A stretch of DNA of 64,000 bases. Source: Chloroflexota bacterium (lineage in GTDB: Bacteria > Chloroflexota > Anaerolineae > B4-G1 > DUEL01). The translations under genes were made by a program, and so were the position numbers. Position 1 is the stretch's first letter. Every line of letters starts with the position of its first letter. Below are positions 42,728 through 50,172 of this stretch, in pieces. Location: NCBI GenBank assembly GCA_014874475.1, contig JADBJJ010000003.1, forward strand, positions 44,606-108,605, written 5' to 3'. The notes beneath the pieces were generated by a model. The model did no database searches. It was not told the DNA's origin and saw only the letters and a list, made by a program, of their open reading frames with translations.

Positions 42728-42757
42728 GAGCGTGTTGTGTACTCCGTGGCCTGTGGT

Positions 42758-44113
42758 TTATTCCCCCCGCACCATCTGCCGGGCGATGGCATTGTGGCGC
42801 TCCACGACAGGGCCCAGGTCCACCGTCCGCAAATGGCCCTCCTCCACCACGATGCGCCCGTTGATGACGGAGAGGTCCACCCGCTGGGGGGTGCAGAAGA
42901 CCAGCGCGGCGACCGGGTCGTGGAGCGCGCCGGCATAGTCCAGCCGGTCCAGGCGGAAGGCGATGAAGTCGGCGGCACAGCCTGGGGCCAGTTGTCCGAT
43001 ATCGTCCCGGCCCAGGACGGCTGCGCCGCCGCGCGTGGCCAGCCAGAGCGCCTCGCGAGCGGTCAGCCGGCGCGGATCGCCCATGACCCGCTGCAGAAGC
43101 ATGGCCATCCGGGCCTCAGCCAGGAGGTGGGAGGAGTCGTTGCTGGCGGAGCCGTCCACGCCCAGGCCGACGGGCACTCCAGCATCCAGATATGCCCGCA
43201 CTGGCGCGATGCCAGAGGCCAGCCGCATGTTGGAACTGGGGCAATGGCAGACGCCAGTGCGGGTGTGGGCCAGCAGGCCGATCTCCTCGCCGTTCACGTG
43301 GACCCCATGGGCGTACCAGACGTCGTGGCCCACCCAGCCCAGGTCCTCGGCGTAACCCACTGGTCGGCGACCGAACTGTTCCAGGCAGAACTGCTCCTCG
43401 TCCAGCGTCTCCGCCAGGTGTGTGTGGAGCCGGACACCGTACGCGCGGGCCAGCGCCGCCGCCTCCCGCATCAAGTCCGGGGTTACGGAGAAGGGAGAGC
43501 AGGGAGCCAGGACGATGCGGAGCATAGCGTACCGGTCGGGATCGTGGTAGGTCTCCACAGCCCGCTGCATATCCTTCAGGATGAAGTCCTCATCCTCCAC
43601 AACCCGGTCCGGCGGAAGGCCGCCTTTGCTTTCGCCCAGGCTCATCGCGCCCCGGCTGGCGTGGAAGCGGATGCCGATTTCCTGCGCGGCGCGGATTTCG
43701 TCATCAATCCGGCATCCGTTGGGGTAGATGTAGAGGTGGTCGGAGGCGGTGGTGCAGCCGGAGAGCATCAGTTCCGCCAGCCCGACCAGCGCGCTCACGT
43801 AGACTGCCTCCGGCGTCAGGCGGGCCCAGATGGGGTAGAGGGTCTTGAGCCACTCAAAGAGGGAGGCATCCTGCGCGGCCGGGACGGCGCGGGTGAGCGT
43901 CTGGTAGAGGTGGTGGTGGGTGTTGACCAGGCCGGGCAGGACCATCATCCCGCGCGCGTCGATGACGTGGTCAGCAGTGGGAGGAAGTTTCGCTGTCGGC
44001 CCCACTTGCTGGATGACGCCATCGCGGGCAAAGAGGCCGCCATCGGGGATCTCCTGCCCAGCGTCGTCCATCGTGACCAGAAGGTCGGCGTGCTGAAGAA
44101 GGAGGGTGGGCAT
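42758..44113 (-). CDS. 8-Oxoguanine deaminase (amidohydrolase superfamily)
   Basis: About 451 residues. It deaminates 8-oxoguanine to urate and may act on isocytosine. The metal site includes the HHH of LVNTHHHLYQTLTRA (66-68), His in LHTHLAETLDEE near 226, His in YAHGVHVNGEE near 260 and Asp in LGVDGSASNDSSH near 312. The run DASLFEWLKTLYPIWARLTPE near 80 (shortened: LYPIWARLTPE) is characteristic of the 8-oxoguanine deaminase subgroup rather than SsnA, TrzN or guanine deaminase. ATG 44113 has GGAGG eight bases upstream; ATG 44149 is alternative. Its product, urate, links it in function to purine oxidation; the molybdenum hydroxylases at 0.5-8.2 kb are candidates for the same pathway. Confidence 0.88.
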   Translation of the reverse strand: MPTLLLQHADLLVTMDDAGQEIPDGGLFARDGVIQQVGPTAKLPPTADHVIDARGMMVLPGLVNTHHHLYQTLTRAVPAAQDASLFEWLKTLYPIWARLTPEAVYVSALVGLAELMLSGCTTASDHLYIYPNGCRIDDEIRAAQEIGIRFHASRGAMSLGESKGGLPPDRVVEDEDFILKDMQRAVETYHDPDRYAMLRIVLAPCSPFSVTPDLMREAAALARAYGVRLHTHLAETLDEEQFCLEQFGRRPVGYAEDLGWVGHDVWYAHGVHVNGEEIGLLAHTRTGVCHCPSSNMRLASGIAPVRAYLDAGVPVGLGVDGSASNDSSHLLAEARMAMLLQRVMGDPRRLTAREALWLATRGGAAVLGRDDIGQLAPGCAADFIAFRLDRLDYAGALHDPVAALVFCTPQRVDLSVINGRIVVEEGHLRTVDLGPVVERHNAIARQMVRGE

Positions 44114-44133
44114 CAGAAAACCTCCGTTTGTGC

Positions 44134-44185
44134 TGTAGCGCTGGGGCACTCGTCTATAGCGCCAGCAGAGAAATTTTGCGCTACA
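44134..44185. terminator. Hairpin between carbonic anhydrase and 8-oxoguanine deaminase genes
   Basis: TGTAGCGC (44134-44141) pairs with GCGCTACA (44178-44185), overlapping the carbonic anhydrase stop at 44181. The 36-base loop contains a partly alternative pairing (GCGCTATAG). On the minus strand it follows the carbonic anhydrase gene and could reduce read-through. Confidence 0.3.
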
Positions 44186-44783
44186 GGCCCGAATCCAGCC
44201 AGACCACTTCTCCGCTCTCCAGGTCGTACCGCGCGCCGACGACGCGGAGATGGCCGGAACGGGCCCGCTCGGCCAGAGCCGGGGAGGTGGCGACCAGGGA
44301 TTCCATCGTCAGCCGGATATGGGCGTCTATGGCATGGGCGACCGGGTCGCCGGGGAGGTCGGCGGTCTGGTAGACAGCAGGGAGGATCGCTTCTATGATG
44401 TGGCGGATGGGGTCGTGGTGGGATCCGCCCTGCGCAGACGCGCTCTGTACCGCAGCGGTCACTGCGCCGCAGCGGGTGTGGCCCAGGACCACCACCAGGG
44501 GGGCGCCCAAATGCTCCACGGCATACTCCACGCTCCCCGCAACGGCGCGATCCGCCACATGCCCGGCAGTGCGGATGACGAACAGGTCACCCAAACCCTG
44601 GTCAAAGATGATTTCCGGCGGGACGCGAGAGTCGGAGCATCCCAGGATGACGGCGAGAGGTTGCTGCCGAGGGATGGTCTCCCGCCGGCGCGCCGCGTTC
44701 TGGCGAGGGTGCTGAGCCTGACCCGTCACATATCGCCGGTTGCCCTCCTTCAGGGCCTGGAGCGAGGTTTCAGCGGCAAGCAC
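44181..44783 (-). CDS. Beta-class carbonic anhydrase
   Basis: A 200-residue zinc enzyme that interconverts CO2 and bicarbonate. The zinc ligands are C49 (with D51-R53 in CSDSR), H102 and C105 (LGHTRCGAV). The Asp-Arg dyad D51/R53 is intact. The length and FVIRTAGHVAD match the clade with NRRYV near the start. It is cytoplasmic. It could feed bicarbonate to carboxylases or to carbamoyl phosphate synthesis. It lies 18 bases downstream of the helix-hairpin-helix membrane protein gene. Confidence 0.95.
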   Translation of the reverse strand: MLAAETSLQALKEGNRRYVTGQAQHPRQNAARRRETIPRQQPLAVILGCSDSRVPPEIIFDQGLGDLFVIRTAGHVADRAVAGSVEYAVEHLGAPLVVVLGHTRCGAVTAAVQSASAQGGSHHDPIRHIIEAILPAVYQTADLPGDPVAHAIDAHIRLTMESLVATSPALAERARSGHLRVVGARYDLESGEVVWLDSGL

Positions 44784-44801
44784 GGGCGTCCTCGGAGGGA
44801 G

Positions 44802-45305
44802 TTACTGCTGGCGTCCGCCCTTCAGCCGCTCCTGAAGGAGGGCCAGTTCCTCCCAGCGGCCCTCGGCGGCCAGTTGGGCTTGCTCTATCCACCCCGCTGG
44901 GTCCATATACGGCCAGCCCGCCTCCACCAGTGCCTGTTTGACCCGACTGTAGTCGGCGGTTGCCAGGGCCTGGAAGGTGGTGATGCCGATGGAAGCCAGG
45001 ACCTGTGCCGTTTTTGGCCCGATGCCTTCCAGGCGGGTCAGGTCATCGGCGACAGCCTCTACCGCTGCTGCAGGAGCGGCGGGCGACGGGGGGGCCGCCT
45101 CAGCGGGGGCCGCAGCGGGCTGGGCGGTCTCCGTAGGGAGGATGGGAGAGGGCTGGGCGGCTTCGGCGCGGCTGACCCTCTCTTCCTTCCGCCGTTTGCG
45201 GGTGAAGAACCAGATCAAGTAAAGGATGAGCAGGATGAGCAGGATGGTGATGACCAGCCATAGAACCGTCGTCCAGAAGTTGCTGGCGAGAACCGGTGCT
45301 CTCAT
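44802..45305 (-). CDS. Membrane-anchored helix-hairpin-helix protein of unknown function
   Basis: 167 residues: an N-terminal membrane helix (VLWLVITILLILLILYLIW) followed by basic residues (FTRKRRKEE, so the rest is cytoplasmic), an Ala/Pro-rich linker (about 48-85), and a C-terminal domain with DDLTRLEGIGPKTAQVLASIG near 88, which is a double helix-hairpin-helix of the kind in DUF4332 and ribosomal or polymerase accessory proteins. Such domains bind DNA or RNA or act as protein docking modules. No partner is evident; the downstream carbonic anhydrase is unlikely to be related in function. Confidence 0.75.
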   Translation of the reverse strand: MRAPVLASNFWTTVLWLVITILLILLILYLIWFFTRKRRKEERVSRAEAAQPSPILPTETAQPAAAPAEAAPPSPAAPAAAVEAVADDLTRLEGIGPKTAQVLASIGITTFQALATADYSRVKQALVEAGWPYMDPAGWIEQAQLAAEGRWEELALLQERLKGGRQQ

Positions 45306-45366
45306 CGTTTGCCTCCTTGCATGCAGATGGATTTCGTGTAGTCATTAACTGGCACCATAAAACGGG

Positions 45367-45403
45367 GGGGATTTTGCGGCAGATTTGCTACCGCAAAATC
45401 CCC
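45367..45403. terminator. Strong hairpin downstream of the DUF35 gene
   Basis: GGGGATTTTGCGG (45367-45379) pairs perfectly with CCGCAAAATCCCC (45391-45403) around an 11-base loop: 13 bp. It lies 21 bases after the DUF35 stop on the minus strand. It shares the ATTTTGCGG/CCGCAAAAT core with the hairpin at 38132-38171. On the minus strand it is followed by CCCCGTTTTA. Confidence 0.65.
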
Positions 45404-45423
45404 TCTCCGAGAAGCGCGGGGGC

Positions 45424-45900
45424 CTACCCGACCGGTCGGAAGTAGCGGATGTCGGTGATGCTGCCCCTTCGCTCCGCCGGGTCCTTAAAGACCGCCTCCA
45501 CGCACATCCCGATACAGACCTCCTCCGGGTCCACCTCCCCGAGGTCGTGGATCAGCCCGCCGTCGGTGCCGTCTATCTGGATAAAGGCGATAATCCGGGG
45601 CTCCGGCAGGGGGTTGCCGTCCAGGTCCAGGTGGACGACGGTAAAGGTGTGCACCCGGCCGGTGGTCGGCACTTCCACCCACTCCTCCAGGTGGGCAAAG
45701 CAGCGCTCGCAGTAGAGGCGGGGCGGGATGTAGACCAGGTCGCAGTGGGGGCAGCGGGTGCCCCAGAGACGACCGTTATCCTTGATTTCGCGGAAAAACC
45801 GTTCCCCGGTAATGCCGACGGTATAACGGCTCTGGATGGGAATTTCGCCGTACCAGACCTTTGCCTGGTTGGGGTGAGCGATCCGTTCTAAAAGGGACAT
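45424..45900 (-). CDS. Zn-ribbon OB-fold protein (DUF35), second of pair
   Basis: 158 residues. A short N-terminal helical region is followed by a rubredoxin-like zinc ribbon (C50 and C53 of CPHC; C64 and C67 of CERC) and an OB-fold domain ending ITDIRYFRPVG. DUF35 proteins partner thiolase-fold enzymes: in archaea they bridge acetoacetyl-CoA thiolase and HMG-CoA synthase, and in steroid degradation the ChsH2 DUF35 domain docks the Ltp2 aldolase. It is the last gene in a four-gene operon with a second DUF35 gene nine bases upstream and two thiolase-like genes before that. Confidence 0.9.
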   Translation of the reverse strand: MSLLERIAHPNQAKVWYGEIPIQSRYTVGITGERFFREIKDNGRLWGTRCPHCDLVYIPPRLYCERCFAHLEEWVEVPTTGRVHTFTVVHLDLDGNPLPEPRIIAFIQIDGTDGGLIHDLGEVDPEEVCIGMCVEAVFKDPAERRGSITDIRYFRPVG

Positions 45901-45909
45901 GGTACCTCC

Positions 45910-46413
45910 TCACTCCAGGGGCTTGAAGTAGCGGATGTCGGTGATGGCTCCTTCTCGCTCCTCCGGGGGCTTCCAGACGGCCTGCACCCGCATGCCGATC
46001 CGGACGGCCTTCGGGTCCACCTCCCCCAGCAGATGGAGAATGCCCATGCCCGGCGACGCGCCGTCTATGGCGATGACGGCGGGGATGAGGGGATGCTCCA
46101 GCCGGACCATATCCCAGCGGATATGGCAGATGGAGAAGGTGATGACAGTGCCGGTGTCCTGCAGGGGGACGAAACCATCGGTGGAGACGAAGCAATCCTG
46201 GCAGAACATGCGCGGGGGCACCAGAATCCGTCCGCAACTGGGGCAGTGGACACCGACCAGCCGCCCGGCCTTCAATTCGGCCAGGTAGCGGCCAATGGCG
46301 ATCCCCGCATCCCAGGCATAGCGGGCTTGGGGCACCCACGTCTCAAAGAGCACTTGCTCGGTTTCAAAGTCCTCCTCGCTGAGGTAGGTGCAGTCGTAAA
46401 CGTGTTCTTTCAT
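45910..46413 (-). CDS. Zn-ribbon OB-fold protein (DUF35), first of pair
   Basis: 167 residues with an extended N-terminal helix (WDAGIAIGRYLAELKAGRLVG, about 34-54, quoted as AIGRYLAELKAGR) typical of DUF35 proteins. The zinc ribbon uses C57, C60, C71 and C74 (CPSC and CQDC), and the OB fold ends ITDIRYFKPLE. The two DUF35 proteins share the C-terminal motif but differ clearly elsewhere, so each probably pairs with one of the two thiolase-like proteins. It is one base from the upstream thiolase-like stop. Confidence 0.9.
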   Translation of the reverse strand: MKEHVYDCTYLSEEDFETEQVLFETWVPQARYAWDAGIAIGRYLAELKAGRLVGVHCPSCGRILVPPRMFCQDCFVSTDGFVPLQDTGTVITFSICHIRWDMVRLEHPLIPAVIAIDGASPGMGILHLLGEVDPKAVRIGMRVQAVWKPPEEREGAITDIRYFKPLE

Positions 46414-46414
46414 T

Positions 46415-47581
46415 TCACACCCCCAGAACGATGACGGTTCCCACCTGCATCAGGTCGCCCCAGGCCTGGGCGACACCTCGCTTGGGTTGACCGGGCACCT
46501 GGCGGGCGCCCGCCTCCTCGCGCAGTTGCCAGAAGAGTTCTGCCACCTTCATCAGTGCGGCGGCAGAGATGGGGTTGCCCACGCCCAGTAACCCCCCGCT
46601 GGGGCAAACGGGCAGGTCGCCGTCCCGCTGGGTGATGCCCAGCGCCGTTGCTTCCGACGCCTTGCCCTTATCAAATAGCAACAGCCCTTCCAGGTGGTGC
46701 AGTTCTTTGTAGTCAAAGGGATCGTAGGGTTCAGCGATGTGGATTTGCTTGCGCGGCTCGGTGATGCCGGCCATCTTATAGGCCATCCGCGCCGCTTCCT
46801 CCACGTAGGTGGGGTAGGAGAGATCGCGGTTGGTCCAATAGGCCGTATCCAGATTCCAACCCACTCCCTCCACCCAGACCGGCTTGTTGGTGACCCGGCG
46901 GGCGACGTGTTCGGCAGCCATCACTATCGCCACTGCCCCGTCGCTTATCGGGGAGACATCCAGCCGTTGGACGGGCCAGGCCAGCACCTCGGAGTTTAGG
47001 ACATCTTCTACCGTGATGTTGGGGTCGCCCAGGAGCGCGGCCGGGTGGTCGGCGGCGTTGCGTTTGTTTTTCACCGCAACCAGCGCAATATCCCGTTTGG
47101 AGAGGCCATAGCGGGTCATATATGCGTTCATCTCCAGGGCGAAAATCCAAAGGAGGTTCGGCCCCAGGGCGCGCTCCGTAATGTTATCAAAGATGGTGAT
47201 AAACGCTCCCTGGGGGTGGGGCTGGCAGGAGGACATTTTCTCCTCGCAGACGACTAGGACGGTGTCAAAGAGGCCACTGGCGATGTGGTACCATCCCTGG
47301 ATGGCAGAGAAGACCCCCGTCCCGCCGCCCACGAAGCCCCGGATGATCGGCTTGCCCCATCCGCCACATCCATCGGAAAGGTATTCACTCTTCATATGGA
47401 CGCCGTCGAAGGCCTCCGGTGCGCTGCCGATGACGACGGCGTCAATATCGGCCAAGGTCATTTCGCAGGATTCCAGCGCTTTGCTGGCGGCCTCCCATGC
47501 CAGTTCTTTGGCCGTTTCCTGGGCGCGGCGGACAAATTTGGTCATCCCCGCGCCGACAATAGCGACTCGGTTTCGGGCCAT
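46415..47581 (-). CDS. Thiolase-fold protein lacking catalytic Cys and His
   Basis: A 388-residue thiolase-superfamily protein of the SCP2-thiolase/lipid-transfer type (VAIVGAGMTKF at the N-terminus). Where active thiolases have the nucleophilic Cys, this protein reads GFVGGGTGV (83-90), with no Cys. The C-terminal His motif GHP is GNP in LGVGNPISAAAL. It cannot do thiolase chemistry by the usual mechanism. Homologues such as Ltp2 are aldolases that cleave carbon-carbon bonds with DUF35 partners, or it may be a regulatory subunit of the neighbouring homologue. It is 16 bases downstream of the first thiolase-like gene and one base upstream of a DUF35 gene. Confidence 0.88.
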   Translation of the reverse strand: MARNRVAIVGAGMTKFVRRAQETAKELAWEAASKALESCEMTLADIDAVVIGSAPEAFDGVHMKSEYLSDGCGGWGKPIIRGFVGGGTGVFSAIQGWYHIASGLFDTVLVVCEEKMSSCQPHPQGAFITIFDNITERALGPNLLWIFALEMNAYMTRYGLSKRDIALVAVKNKRNAADHPAALLGDPNITVEDVLNSEVLAWPVQRLDVSPISDGAVAIVMAAEHVARRVTNKPVWVEGVGWNLDTAYWTNRDLSYPTYVEEAARMAYKMAGITEPRKQIHIAEPYDPFDYKELHHLEGLLLFDKGKASEATALGITQRDGDLPVCPSGGLLGVGNPISAAALMKVAELFWQLREEAGARQVPGQPKRGVAQAWGDLMQVGTVIVLGV

Positions 47582-47597
47582 TGCTGACCTCCTTCCC

Positions 47598-48755
47598 TCA
47601 GTTACTCAATATGACGGCCGCGCCGCTGGTGGTGGGAACACCCCGCCAGGCGAAGGCCATGCCCACTTCGGCGTCCTTCACCTGGTGCCGTCCAGCCTCG
47701 CCGCGCAACTGGAATATCACCTCCAGCACTCGTGCCAGCCCGGAGCCATCCAGCAGGTGTCCCATCCCCAGGCTGCCGCCGGAGGGGTTGACGGGGAACT
47801 CGCCGTTGATTTCGGTCCCGCCCTCCAGTGTCCACAGACCGGCCTCGCCGGGTCGACAGAATCCCAGCGCCTCCAGGTGCTGCAGTTCCTTGTAGGCAAA
47901 GGTGTCGTCAATTTCGGCGAAGTCTATCTCGGCCCGGGGGCTCTTGATCCCGGCGGTGCGGTAGGCCATCTGGGCGGCCAGGTACGCGTACGATGCCTCT
48001 CCCCATGGGCGGCTCTCCAGGGTATGGGTGTCGTTGGCCCAGCCGATGCCCCGAATCCAGATTGGCCGATCGGTGAGGGCGCGGGCGGTGGCGCCGTCGG
48101 CCACCACCAGGACAATTGCCCCGTCGGCGTGGTCGGCGCACTGGAGGCGGGTGAGCGGTTCGGCCACCATATCCGATCCCAGTACGGCCTCCACGCTTAT
48201 GTTGGCGCCGTGGGCGGCCAGGGGGTTGAAGAGGGCGTTGGCTCGGTTTTTCACCACCACGCGGGCACACGCTTCCAGTGGGGTCGCCGTCTCTGCCAGG
48301 TACCGCCGCATCTCCATCCCGGCGATCGCGTAGGGGTGAAATGCCAGCGGGCGGTTGTAGACGGGGTCCATAGCGTAGGCCAGGATGTGGGGGAAGGTGA
48401 GGACGTTAGAGGCTTTGCTGTGGGCTTCCACGACCACGAGATCAAACTGGCCGGTGAGAATCTGCATTACCGCTGCTGCCAGGCCGTGGATGCCGTCACC
48501 GGTGATGGTGTGGTTGGGCCGCAGCGCGCCGCCCAACTGGTCGGGGGTGTACTCGTCAAAGATACTGGTCCCCTCCATGAAGTCCTCCGCCACGGTGACG
48601 AAACTATCCACGTCCCGGCGGGGGTCAATGCCGGCGTCCTCGTAGGCCCGCACGGCGGCTTCGTACATCATCTCCTTGTAGGAGAGGTCGGGGGAGATGG
48701 ACCGGAACCCGCTCCATCCGGCCCCCACAATGGCGACTTCGCGAAGCATAGGCAC
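47598..48755 (-). CDS. Thiolase-fold protein lacking the nucleophilic Cys
   Basis: A 385-residue thiolase-superfamily protein with the same overall layout as its downstream neighbour (VAIVGAGWSGF, then FAEIDDTFAYKELQHLEALG near 283 in shortened form DTFAYKELQHLEALG, and PSGGSLGMGHLLDGSGLAR near 340). The nucleophile position reads TITGDGIHGLA with no Cys, while the C-terminal His of GH is kept. A retained His without Cys fits an Ltp2-like retro-aldolase more than a thiolase. With the second thiolase-like protein and two DUF35 proteins it could form a hetero-oligomer. It begins the four-gene operon; AGGAGG precedes the ATG. Confidence 0.88.
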   Translation of the reverse strand: MPMLREVAIVGAGWSGFRSISPDLSYKEMMYEAAVRAYEDAGIDPRRDVDSFVTVAEDFMEGTSIFDEYTPDQLGGALRPNHTITGDGIHGLAAAVMQILTGQFDLVVVEAHSKASNVLTFPHILAYAMDPVYNRPLAFHPYAIAGMEMRRYLAETATPLEACARVVVKNRANALFNPLAAHGANISVEAVLGSDMVAEPLTRLQCADHADGAIVLVVADGATARALTDRPIWIRGIGWANDTHTLESRPWGEASYAYLAAQMAYRTAGIKSPRAEIDFAEIDDTFAYKELQHLEALGFCRPGEAGLWTLEGGTEINGEFPVNPSGGSLGMGHLLDGSGLARVLEVIFQLRGEAGRHQVKDAEVGMAFAWRGVPTTSGAAVILSN

Positions 48756-48790
48756 CTCCTGGGGTAAGGATACAAGGGCAAGGATGCGAC

Positions 48791-50143
48791 TTACCGCTCT
48801 GTGGCCGGGATAAAGATACGGAACGGAAGCGGCTCAAAGGCCAGGGTCAGGCTGAGATAGTCGTCGCTGTAGCCGCCGACAGCGTAGATGGCCAGGTTCA
48901 CCAGCGCCACGCCTGCGCCCTGCCAGCCGCCCAGCAACGGGGTCTCCACCGGCATCCAGAGGGCCTGGGCCGGATCGTACCGTTCGTTAAAGCCCAGATA
49001 CCCTCCCCAGCCTCCTCCGCCGACGGCGTAGAGTTGCCCGCCGAATGGGATCAATCCCAGACCGCCCCGGGGCAAGGTGAGGGAGGGGCATGCCGACCAG
49101 GTGTTCCGCTCCGGGTTGTAAACGGCGCAGGTTGTCTGCTCCTGGCCGGCGCGGTATCCGCCGACCACGTAGATGTTGTCCCCCAATGGGGCCGCCGCCG
49201 CCAGCGCCTGCGCGACGGGCATCGCCGACTGCTCCTCCCAGCGGTTGGTCTGAGGGTCATAGATGTACACTGTATCCAGATACCGCTGGCCGTCGGTGCC
49301 GCCGAAGAGGTAGAGGCGATCGCCGTGGACGGCCAGCGCGTAGCCGCAGAGAGGGTGGGGGAGCGGCGCGGCCGTCGTCCAGGTATCGGCGGCGGGATTG
49401 TAGACCTCCAGGACGGAGAGGGCTGTGCCATCGGCCGTGCATCCGCCAGGGACGAAGACCTGTCCTCCCAGGACGGCGGCGCCGATATAGGCGGCCGGGG
49501 TCGGTTTGGGCGCGCCGCGCGTCCAGGAGTCCGTGTTGGGGTCGTAGATTTCCACGGCGTCTGTAACCCCTTCCGGTGTCTCTCCGCCGATGGCCAGCAG
49601 GCGTCGCTCCCAGGGGGTCGCCGCCAGCCAGGCCCGGCGGGTGGGCATCTGGGCCCGCTCCACCCAGCGGGATTCGGCGCTGCGGCCCGCGATGGTGGCT
49701 GCTGCCTCGCTCCGGGAGGGGAGCAATCCGGCGGCGGGCGGGGCGGAGGGGGTCGGGCGGGGCCAGGCGAGGGCAGCCGCTATGACTGCGATGAACGCCC
49801 CCGCGACCAGGACGACCCGCCGGTACCAGGGCAGGGGCGGTTCGGGTGCCGGAATGGCTGCGGCAGCCGTCGGAGCCGGCCGTGCCTCTGGGACTATCTC
49901 CTCTGCCCCTTCGTTGACGGTGCGCACCTCCGGTACGGCGACCCACCCTTGGCGTACAGCCACCATCGTCGCCTCGGTTCGGGAGACCACCTCCAGTTTG
50001 GTGAAGATGTTGCGCAGATGGACCTTGACGGTGTTGGTGCTGATATGCAGCCGGTGGGCGATCTCCTTGTTGGAGGCGCCGGTGGCCACATAACGGAGAA
50101 TCTCCAGTTCCCGTTCGGTCAGTGGTTCGCCGGGTTCGGCCAT
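48791..50143 (-). CDS. Membrane-anchored LuxR-type transcriptional regulator with extracytoplasmic Kelch propeller
   Basis: 450 residues from ATG 50143. Residues 5-66 are a LuxR/GerE HTH domain (LTERELEILRYVATG, then SNKEIAHRLHISTNTVKVHL). A Pro/Ala-rich linker (75-105) and one membrane helix (109-127, preceded by WYRR) follow, with the positive-inside rule placing the HTH in the cytoplasm. Residues 160-445 hold about six Kelch repeats, each with GG and later Y-x6-W (such as LYLFGGTDG then YDPQTNRW), forming a likely beta propeller outside the membrane. The layout resembles ToxR/CadC, where an outside signal controls DNA binding directly. The longer open frame to 50836 is a shadow of the EamA gene. 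No good ribosome binding site is seen; the start is 29 bases after the EamA stop. Confidence 0.85.
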   Translation of the reverse strand: MAEPGEPLTERELEILRYVATGASNKEIAHRLHISTNTVKVHLRNIFTKLEVVSRTEATMVAVRQGWVAVPEVRTVNEGAEEIVPEARPAPTAAAAIPAPEPPLPWYRRVVLVAGAFIAVIAAALAWPRPTPSAPPAAGLLPSRSEAAATIAGRSAESRWVERAQMPTRRAWLAATPWERRLLAIGGETPEGVTDAVEIYDPNTDSWTRGAPKPTPAAYIGAAVLGGQVFVPGGCTADGTALSVLEVYNPAADTWTTAAPLPHPLCGYALAVHGDRLYLFGGTDGQRYLDTVYIYDPQTNRWEEQSAMPVAQALAAAAPLGDNIYVVGGYRAGQEQTTCAVYNPERNTWSACPSLTLPRGGLGLIPFGGQLYAVGGGGWGGYLGFNERYDPAQALWMPVETPLLGGWQGAGVALVNLAIYAVGGYSDDYLSLTLAFEPLPFRIFIPATER

Positions 50144-50172
50144 AGAGAAAAGGAGAGAATCAGCGAATAGAG

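Noticed and set aside
41678..44398. 906-residue open frame on the plus strand
   Set aside because: It spans three well-supported minus-strand genes (glycosyltransferase, 8-oxoguanine deaminase, part of carbonic anhydrase) and has composition typical of antisense reading.
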